Assembly: GCA_002470185.1 (NCBI GenBank)
Contig: DKNG01000068.1
Coordinates: forward strand, 1,079 to 15,780
Source of the DNA: Arcobacter sp. UBA7394
GTDB taxonomy: Bacteria; Campylobacterota; Campylobacteria; Campylobacterales; Arcobacteraceae
Length of the DNA: 14,702 nucleotides
Direction of reading: 5' to 3'
The number at the start of each line of letters is the position of its first letter. The stretch's first letter is position 1. Position numbers and translations under genes: made by a program. The notes under the pieces were generated by a model. The model ran no database searches, was not told where the DNA came from, and saw only the letters and a program-made list of their open reading frames with translations. Positions 8,401 through 14,021 of this stretch are shown piece by piece.

Positions 8401-10827
8401 GATAATCATATAGAATTAGAAAAACTTCTTGCTATATTTACATCTTTGCCATATATTGAAAAAATTGATGTGTTTAATAATAAAAATATTTTAATATCAG
8501 AAGATTTTGTAAGTGAAAGTACTAAGTTTACTCAACAAGACAGTTATTATTTAACTAATAATTTACCTCAAAAAGTTGGTTATATAAAAGTATATTTTAA
8601 TAACAAACTTTTAGAAAAATATAAAAACAATTACTCTTTTATCCCTCAAGTAAATAGATTTGATGATCTTGAGTCTTATGAGTACATACTGAGTATTTAT
8701 AAAAGATTTGGATATATAAATGATAGAATAAGTTTTGATACAGATGAGCTTCATTTTCTAGAAAAAAAGAGAATTATTAAGTTTTCAAGTTCACATTGGC
8801 AACCTTTATCTATTACTGAAAATGATAAACATGATGGTTTACTTGCTGATTATATAAAGTTAGTAGAAAAAAGAACAAATTTAAAGTTTGAATATGTAGA
8901 GAGTAAAAACTGGTTAGATGTATTAGAAAAGTTTAAAAACAAAGAAATAGACTTAATTCCAGGTATTGGAGATAGAGCATATAGTTTTGACAATGCATTA
9001 ATTTCAATGCCTTTCACTTCTTTTAAATATGCGATTGTTTCAAATAAAAATGAAAACTTTATTGATGGATTAAGAGATTTAAGAGGTAGAAGTGTAGCTA
9101 TTCCAAAAGGTTATAGTTCACACAAATTATTAAAAAATAGTAATTTGGATATAAAGATTATTGAAACAAGTGATGAAAAAGAAGCTTTGAGTTTGGTGGC
9201 TCGAAAGGAAGCAGATGCTTTTGTAGCTCACAGTGCTATAGCTATTTATAATATTAAGAATAATTTCCCAGAACTGAAAATAGTTGGATTGTCTAATATA
9301 AAATTTTTACATCATTTTTTGATTCAAGATGATTATCCTGAATTATTAAGTATTTTAAATAAAGTGATTTATAATATTACCCCAAAAGAAAAACAAGATA
9401 TTAAATATAAATGGATTCAAACCGAAGTTTCCACAGCAGTTGATTATTCTGTTATATATACAATTATCACTATTTTTTCTTTAATTCTACTAATAGTTTT
9501 AATTTTTACAAGAAAACTATCTCAAGCAAAAAAAGAGATTGAATTAAAAAACCAAAAGATTGAAAATACTATAGAAACATTAGTAAATACTAAAAATGAA
9601 TTGATAGCAAAATCAAAAGATTTAGAAGAACAAAAAGAGGCTTTTGAAACACTATTTTACGATACAGCTGATGGTTTGAGCTTATTAAAAGATGGTAAGT
9701 TTATTGAATGTAATAATGCAGCTTTAAATATTTTAGATTATAAAAATAAAGAAAAATTTTTAAACCTAAAACCTCATGAATTATCACCTGAATATCAACC
9801 AGATGGTGAAAAATCTGAATTAAAAGCTAAAAAATTAATAGATGAATGTCTAAAAAATGGATCAAGTAAATTTGAATGGATTCATCTGAAATCTACAGGT
9901 GATGAGGTATGGATATCTATTCTTCTTACAAAAATTGTATTAAATCATGAACCTATGATTCATGTTGTTTGGAGAGATATTACTGATAAAAAAATACTTG
10001 AAAAACAAATTTTAGATAGAAACAATGAATTAGAAGATGCTAATAATGAACTAGAAATTTCAATAGATAATTTACAGCAAACACAAGAGCAATTAATTGA
10101 ATCAGAAAAGATGGCAAGTCTTGGTGCTTTAGTTGCAGGTGTTGCACATGAAATTAATACTCCAATTGGTATTGGATTGACAGGAGCTAGTCATTTCCTA
10201 GAAATTTCTAATAAAATTAAAAAAATGTATGAAAATGATAAAATGACTCAAGAAAGTTTTGAAGACTTCTTAAATACATCAGATGAACTAGCTATTTTAA
10301 TTAACTCAAATCTTAAAAAAGCTGCTAATTTAGTTAAAAGTTTTAAACAAGTTGCAGTAGATCAAACTAGTGAAGAAAAAAGAGAATTTTTATTACGCGA
10401 TTATATAGAAGAAATACTAGCAAGTATTCATAGTGTAACAAAAAAGACAAAATTAGATATTTTTATTTCTTGTGATGAAGATATAAAAATAAATAGTTTC
10501 CCAGGAGCCATTTCTCAAGTATTAACAAATTTAATTATGAATTCAATTATACATGCTTATGAAAAAGGAGAAAAAGGGCTTTTATCTATTTATGTAACTA
10601 AAGAAGATAGTCATATTAAAATTATCTATAAAGACAATGGAAAAGGGATAAAAGAAGAGAATATCTCCAAAATATTTGATCCATTTTTTACTACAAATAG
10701 AGAAAATGGTGGTAGTGGATTAGGATTAAATATTATATATAATATTGTTACCACAAAACTAAATGGAAAAATAACTTGTGAAAATAAAACAAAAGGTGTT
10801 GAGTTTATTATAACTTTTGAAGTATAA
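5476..10827 (+). CDS. Giant BvgS-like sensor histidine kinase with five predicted Venus-flytrap domains, PAS and kinase core
   Basis: The ATG lies six bases after AAAAGG (5464-5469). The 1,783-residue protein starts with a signal peptide (about 1-19, cleavage after LFA). Five SBP_bac_3-type Venus-flytrap domains follow at about 22-245, 270-490, 503-722, 728-955 and 1099-1312. Residues 957-1085, between domains 4 and 5, hold a different, unassigned segment. TM helix: 1325-1345. PAS: 1388-1505. The kinase core has His1558 in HEINTP, N-box Asn1689, G1 DNGKGI (1720-1725) and G2 GGSGLGL (1745-1751). Family knowledge: in BvgS, two such periplasmic domains control a kinase. A candidate ligand Arg appears in VFT2 (Arg343), VFT3 (Arg574) and perhaps VFT5 (Arg1167) but not in VFT1 or VFT4. 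There is no REC or Hpt domain, so it is not a phosphorelay hybrid like BvgS. The core closely matches the NIT kinase upstream. The likely partner is the regulator 21 bp downstream. Confidence 0.93.
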   Translation: MRVINFLIIFLFMLNTLFAEERKIKIAVVKDMFPYSFVDDIDTSHGIFIDYWKKWAEKNNIEIEFIPYSKEDSVIALNNEEVDIHSGLFKDIKLLDSFDFVNPIYPSQSFVYFNTSFTDQIKSIDDLKNKNIGLLNNNNYESYLYSNFPNVKIKNYEDSKKLYKALSSKEIDFFIDDSLQVWFQLISNYNFNKVTKLENTKLENWFYSVIKKDNEELQNIIKNSTKEVSIDEIIEIEKKWIIKESYRYFEKQQNNDFLTKEERKWLRNNTNISLAVVKDWDRYSSLSSVGVIEGFHIDLIKKINEILNSDIKIKVLDTWSKAYNSVISGETTGIPGLSWSKSREEIFNYTPSYYYSPYFIVTRKDNKTIKSLKDFNTHKAATFENSITNNIIKKEAPLTNITHVNSIKGILKAIYERKVDAALLENARVIDLNEYNLKIVDSIYSKYSELSIGTLKENLIFSSILSKAINSIKPQDLYVLKQKWLKNKKNFSKEEVSYINNSKTLKVGIEDWTAIIEMDDNKNIEGIAGEIVIKALSNSGLKLKYIKGSWDDLLESFKKGEIDILPTTLYTKQRAKYGDFSKQYLSLQNYIYVKSNNNDVKTLSDLNKKKIAIQKGFATITLIKERFPNIEIIETKNLEESIQLVLNNEVDALFEIQVSVESKLRDFLVTNLKSISQNSIKAQGLHIFLQKNKGLLNSVLNKSLDTVSELERNQIISKWLNRVNIKKEINIALTTSKAPYVLNEKYIKGIEYDLLKKIFELNSIKINKIKKFLTPKMNTVLLENNDLDLAVNVKENKNDGLFYSEPFIEFNNIIVSRKKDNIQINKVSDLYNKKVIAFSNAHKYLGKEYHTLFNLQNRPRNYKEYVFQDDQVKDFLNKKVDLIILDENIFKWHFNKLSKDELSEYKFNYLLSKPNKYKVAFKNQNLRDIFNKNLEVVRSNGDYKEIVENYIEGYIESKLKINFLISSVISKAVFEDNHIELEKLLAIFTSLPYIEKIDVFNNKNILISEDFVSESTKFTQQDSYYLTNNLPQKVGYIKVYFNNKLLEKYKNNYSFIPQVNRFDDLESYEYILSIYKRFGYINDRISFDTDELHFLEKKRIIKFSSSHWQPLSITENDKHDGLLADYIKLVEKRTNLKFEYVESKNWLDVLEKFKNKEIDLIPGIGDRAYSFDNALISMPFTSFKYAIVSNKNENFIDGLRDLRGRSVAIPKGYSSHKLLKNSNLDIKIIETSDEKEALSLVARKEADAFVAHSAIAIYNIKNNFPELKIVGLSNIKFLHHFLIQDDYPELLSILNKVIYNITPKEKQDIKYKWIQTEVSTAVDYSVIYTIITIFSLILLIVLIFTRKLSQAKKEIELKNQKIENTIETLVNTKNELIAKSKDLEEQKEAFETLFYDTADGLSLLKDGKFIECNNAALNILDYKNKEKFLNLKPHELSPEYQPDGEKSELKAKKLIDECLKNGSSKFEWIHLKSTGDEVWISILLTKIVLNHEPMIHVVWRDITDKKILEKQILDRNNELEDANNELEISIDNLQQTQEQLIESEKMASLGALVAGVAHEINTPIGIGLTGASHFLEISNKIKKMYENDKMTQESFEDFLNTSDELAILINSNLKKAANLVKSFKQVAVDQTSEEKREFLLRDYIEEILASIHSVTKKTKLDIFISCDEDIKINSFPGAISQVLTNLIMNSIIHAYEKGEKGLLSIYVTKEDSHIKIIYKDNGKGIKEENISKIFDPFFTTNRENGGSGLGLNIIYNIVTTKLNGKITCENKTKGVEFIITFEV

Positions 10828-10848
10828 TGAAACTAATAGGAATTAATT

Positions 10849-12354
10849 ATGGGAAAATTAAATTTTTACAAAGCTAATAAAGAAATTGAACAGAGCAATG
10901 ATACGTGGAAGATATTAATCGCCGACGATGAAAATGATGTTCATTCTCTTACTAAAACAGTATTAAAAAACTTTGTATATAAAAATAAAAAATTAGAATT
11001 TATAAGTACTTATAATGGTGCAGATACAATTGATGCAGTAAAAAATAATGATGATATTATACTTATACTTCTTGATGTAATTATGGAGAGTGATGATACA
11101 GGTTTACAAGTAGTAAAAACTATTAGAGAAGAGTTGAAGAATCAATTTATACAAATAGTTTTACGTACTGGACAAGCAGGATTAGTTCCAGAAACTGAAG
11201 TTGTAATGAATTATGCTATTAATGATTATAAAGAAAAAACAGAACTAACTTCAAAAAAATTAATAACTACAATTGTTTCTGCTATTCGATCTTATGAAAA
11301 TATTACAGAACTTGAAGAGAGTAAATCTAAAATAGAACTACTAAACTATGATTTAAATAAGTTAGTTAATTCTTTAGATAAAAATGTAATTACATGTAAA
11401 GTTAATAAGGTTGGAAAACTAATTTATGTAAGTAGAGCTTTTTGTAAAGCCTTTGGTTATGAAGAAGATGAGTTATTAGGACATTCAACAACGTCATTAA
11501 TTCATAATACTTTTGATAAAGATAAATTTGAAGAGATTAAATTAGCATATAGAGAGTATAAACCTTGGCATGGGGAAGTGAAGTTTCAAACTAAAAATGG
11601 ACAAACACTCTGGGCTTATGTAAAAAGAGAAGTAGAATTAGATAAAAATGGTAATTTCCTAAACTATACAGTTATCTCTCAAGACATTACAGCTCAAAAA
11701 GATATGCAAGAAGCAAAAAATGAAATAGAACTTCTAAATGAAGAGATTATTGATACACAAAAAGAAGTTGTATTTAGACTTGGTGCCATTGCAGAAGCTA
11801 GAAGTAAAGAGACTGGAATGCATGTAAAAAGAGTTGCTGAGTATTCAAAACTATTAGCTAGATATTATGGTTTATCTAAAGAAGAGTGTGAAATTGTAAA
11901 ACTAGCAAGTCCAATGCATGATATTGGAAAAGTAGCAATTCCTGATAATATATTAAATAAACCAGGGAAGTTTACTCCTGAAGAGTTTGAAATTATGAAA
12001 ACCCATGCTCAAATTGGTTATGAGATGTTAAAGACTTCAAATAAAACAATTTTAAAAGCAGCTGCTATTATTGCCCACCAACATCAAGAGAAGTTTGATG
12101 GTTCAGGTTATCCTCAAGAGTTAAAAGGTGAATCAATTCATATTTATGGACGAATAACAGCTTTAGCCGATGTATTTGATGCACTAGGTAGTGATAGGGT
12201 TTATAAAAAAGCTTGGGAAGATAAAGAAATCTTTGATTATTTTGAAGCACAAAGAGATAAACATTTTGATCCAGTTTTAGTAGATATTTTCTTTAAAAAC
12301 TTAGATGAGTTTTTAAGTATTAGGGATAAATTCAAAGATACCTTAGAATTGTAA
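10849..12354 (+). CDS. Response regulator REC-PAS-HD-GYP, predicted cyclic-di-GMP phosphodiesterase (copy 2)
   Basis: AGGAA (10838-10842) supports the ATG. This 501-residue paralogue of the regulator at 3957-5453 aligns with it without net insertion or deletion through residue 422: Asp76 (phospho-acceptor), His357-Asp358 and DGSGYP (417-422) carry the same numbers. REC and HD-GYP are very similar between the two, while the PAS (about 170-282) has diverged clearly, so the input seen by the PAS probably differs. The HD-GYP signature again reads HQE (412-414) in place of HHE. The predicted role is cyclic-di-GMP hydrolysis controlled by phosphorylation from the five-VFT kinase encoded 21 bp upstream. 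Cross-phosphorylation with the first pair is likely because the interacting parts are so alike. It is the last gene of the four-gene operon. A 162-bp gap with only a weak hairpin follows. Confidence 0.92.
   Translation: MGKLNFYKANKEIEQSNDTWKILIADDENDVHSLTKTVLKNFVYKNKKLEFISTYNGADTIDAVKNNDDIILILLDVIMESDDTGLQVVKTIREELKNQFIQIVLRTGQAGLVPETEVVMNYAINDYKEKTELTSKKLITTIVSAIRSYENITELEESKSKIELLNYDLNKLVNSLDKNVITCKVNKVGKLIYVSRAFCKAFGYEEDELLGHSTTSLIHNTFDKDKFEEIKLAYREYKPWHGEVKFQTKNGQTLWAYVKREVELDKNGNFLNYTVISQDITAQKDMQEAKNEIELLNEEIIDTQKEVVFRLGAIAEARSKETGMHVKRVAEYSKLLARYYGLSKEECEIVKLASPMHDIGKVAIPDNILNKPGKFTPEEFEIMKTHAQIGYEMLKTSNKTILKAAAIIAHQHQEKFDGSGYPQELKGESIHIYGRITALADVFDALGSDRVYKKAWEDKEIFDYFEAQRDKHFDPVLVDIFFKNLDEFLSIRDKFKDTLEL
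11746..12017 (+). repeat. Direct-repeat region, copy 2 (start of HD-GYP coding sequence of regulator 2)
   Basis: This is the counterpart of 4854-5125. The identical blocks are 11746-11778 (33 bp), 11938-11966 (29 bp) and 11979-12017 (39 bp). Conservation at synonymous sites is high here compared with the PAS-coding part upstream, which points to recent duplication or gene conversion in this segment. Confidence 0.85.
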
Positions 12355-12366
12355 AAATATTTTTAC
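12351..12366. terminator. Weak AT-rich palindrome at the end of the signalling operon
   Basis: A perfect 16-base palindrome (GTAAAAAT/ATTTTTAC) begins at the stop codon of the second regulator. As a hairpin it offers six mostly A-T pairs around an ATAT loop, with short outer arms CTTA/TAAG. No T-tract follows on the + strand. It is the only terminator-like element after the operon, so termination may be inefficient or Rho-dependent. Confidence 0.25.
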
Positions 12367-12426
12367 CATTATTAAGAGGTATTTTATACAAGATATATTA
12401 ATATTCCATTATAAATTAGCATATAG

Positions 12427-12441
12427 ACCTAAGGTTTAGGT
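12427..12441. promoter_or_regulatory. Inverted repeat overlapping the candidate -35 of the ABC transporter promoter; possible operator
   Basis: Perfect six-base arms (ACCTAA/TTAGGT) flank GGT, and one extra G-T pair is possible outside them. No T-tract follows, so this is not a terminator. Its right arm touches the candidate -35 box of the transporter promoter, a position suited to a repressor or activator site. No known binding consensus was recognised. Confidence 0.35.
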
Positions 12442-12469
12442 TGGACATAAAGTATGATTTATCTATATT
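12441..12469 (+). promoter_or_regulatory. Candidate promoter of the PhnD-like ABC transporter operon
   Basis: TTGGAC (12441-12446) and TATATT (12464-12469) are separated by exactly 17 bp, 47 bp upstream of the start codon. The -10 box matches the consensus at five of six positions; the -35 box matches at only three. The 162-bp gap after the signalling operon also argues for a separate transcript here. Confidence 0.45.
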
Positions 12470-12516
12470 ATTAACTTTATTTCTTCATTATTGCTTCAAA
12501 AAATTTGAGGTTTTTT

Positions 12517-13362
12517 ATGAAAAAAATTCTTTTCACATTATTTGTACTTTCACAAGTACTGTTTTCACAAACATTTACATTTACTGCAATTCCAGATCAA
12601 GATGAAACTAAATTAAAAGAGAGATTCTCTAAATTAGCTGTTTATCTTACTAAGGAATTAGGTGTTGACGTTAAGTTCGTTCCAGTTAAGTCATACTCTG
12701 CATCAGTTGCAGCATTTAGAAACAACCAAGTTCAATTAGCATGGTTTGGTGGATTTTCAGGTGTTAAAGCTAGAAAATTAGTTAAAGACTCACAAGCAAT
12801 TGCACAAGGTGTTGAAGATCCAAACTTCTACTCTTATATTATTGCTCACAAAAGTACAGGAATTAACAAAGCAGAAAAATTATCTGATGCAGTAAAAGGT
12901 AAAACTTTTACATTTGGTTCAAAAGGTTCTACTTCTGGTAGATTAATGCCTGAGTATTACATTAGAGAAACTTTTAATGCTTCTCCAAATGATGTATTTA
13001 AAAAAGTTGGTTTCTCAGGAAATCACTCTAAAACTATCTCTTTAGTTCAAAGTGGTGCTTATGAATTAGGTGCAGTAAACTATAAAGTATGGGATAGAGA
13101 ATTAAAAGCTGGAAATATTGATACTTCTAAAGTAAAAGTTATTTACAGAACTCCTGATTACTATGACTACAACTTTACAATTAGATCTGACGTTGATAAA
13201 AACTATGGTGCTGGATTTATTAAAAAAGTTCAAAATGCTATCTTAAAACTTGAAGACAAAGAGATTTTAAATGCTTTCCCAAGAGCTAAGTTTGTTGAAG
13301 CAAAAAACTCTGATTATGACAAAGTTTATGAAACAGCTAAAAAAATTGGATTAATTGACTAA
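12517..13362 (+). CDS. PhnD-family ABC transporter periplasmic binding protein, putative selenium oxyanion (selenate) or phosphonate binder
   Basis: GAGG (12507-12510) six bases before the ATG at 12517 fixes the start; an upstream in-frame TTG at 12505 precedes that site and is rejected. The 281-residue product has a signal peptide (about 1-18, MKKILF...LFS). It belongs to the phosphate/phosphite/phosphonate-binding PhnD family. AIPDQDETKL opens the first lobe, AWFGGFSGVKAR (75-86) contributes a binding-site turn, and STSG (138-141) starts a helix that in this family caps the oxyanion. The AIPDQDE and AWFGG-SGV patterns resemble, from memory, the PhnD-like group annotated as putative selenate-binding proteins, and selD in the same window fits that. 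Phosphonate or phosphite remains possible. Codons such as TTC and AAC are more frequent than in the signalling genes, as expected of a strongly expressed periplasmic protein. The stop codon overlaps the ATPase start. Confidence 0.88.
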   Translation: MKKILFTLFVLSQVLFSQTFTFTAIPDQDETKLKERFSKLAVYLTKELGVDVKFVPVKSYSASVAAFRNNQVQLAWFGGFSGVKARKLVKDSQAIAQGVEDPNFYSYIIAHKSTGINKAEKLSDAVKGKTFTFGSKGSTSGRLMPEYYIRETFNASPNDVFKKVGFSGNHSKTISLVQSGAYELGAVNYKVWDRELKAGNIDTSKVKVIYRTPDYYDYNFTIRSDVDKNYGAGFIKKVQNAILKLEDKEILNAFPRAKFVEAKNSDYDKVYETAKKIGLID

Positions 13363-14021
13363 TGATTTTTAATTTAGAAAATGAAACAATCTCATATGAG
13401 AACAATAAAGTTTTAGATTCTATTAACTTATCAATCAAGAAGGGCGAAAAAGTAGCTCTTCTTGGGTCAAGTGGTAGTGGGAAATCTACACTACTTAAAA
13501 GATTATACGAATTAAAAAGTGATGAGGTGTCTTATTTACCTCAAGATTTAGGTTTAGTAAATAACCTTACTTCATATCACAATATTTATACTTCTAAACT
13601 TCAAAATAATTCAACGATTTATAATTTAGTAAATCTAATAAAACCATTTAAAAAAGAGTTAAATGAAGTTACGAAGATTTTAAAAGAGCTTGAAATAGAT
13701 GATAAGCTTTTAACAAAGTCTTTTAACTTATCAGGTGGACAAAAACAAAGAGTTTCAATTGCAAAATCAATCTACTCAGGTAAAAATATCCTTCTAGCAG
13801 ATGAACCAATTTCTGCATTAGATGAGTATATTTGTAAAAAGTCTATTGATATTATGCATAATTCATTTGATACTATTATTTGTGCAATGCACAATGTAGA
13901 CTTAGCCCTAGAGTCTTTTTCTAGAGTTATTGGTATTAAAAATGGAGAAATATTACTTGATAAACAAACTTGTGACATTACTAAAGATGATGTGAGTAGG
14001 CTTTATTATGTTACTACTTAA
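13362..14021 (+). CDS. ABC transporter ATP-binding protein (PhnC-like, compact form)
   Basis: The start ATG shares one base with the stop of the binding-protein gene (TAATG), indicating translational coupling. The 219-residue ATPase has all canonical motifs: Walker A (35-43, GSSGSGKST), Q-loop Gln61, signature LSGGQ (123-127), Walker B with Asp147-Glu148, D-loop SALD and switch His177. It energises uptake with the PhnE-like permease encoded next. Only 17 residues separate Walker A from the Q-loop Gln, much less than the 40 or so usual in PhnC and related importers, so part of the antiparallel beta subdomain is missing. All catalytic residues remain, so the protein should be active. I recall similarly compact ATPases beside PhnD-like putative selenate-binding proteins, but that needs an alignment. 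Confidence 0.9.
   Translation: MIFNLENETISYENNKVLDSINLSIKKGEKVALLGSSGSGKSTLLKRLYELKSDEVSYLPQDLGLVNNLTSYHNIYTSKLQNNSTIYNLVNLIKPFKKELNEVTKILKELEIDDKLLTKSFNLSGGQKQRVSIAKSIYSGKNILLADEPISALDEYICKKSIDIMHNSFDTIICAMHNVDLALESFSRVIGIKNGEILLDKQTCDITKDDVSRLYYVTT

Noticed and set aside
5476..10827. Several separate genes or a fusion artefact in place of one 1,783-residue protein
   Set aside because: The frame is open throughout with one signal peptide, one TM helix and a logical domain order; no internal Shine-Dalgarno site with a start codon was noticed at domain borders.
1826..12354. Mobile element or CRISPR origin for the repeated sequence
   Set aside because: The repeats are paralogous coding regions; no transposase, terminal inverted repeats or regular spacer pattern is present.
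12505..12516. TTG start for the binding protein at 12505
   Set aside because: GAGG at 12507-12510 serves the ATG at 12517, which begins a standard signal peptide (MKKILF).
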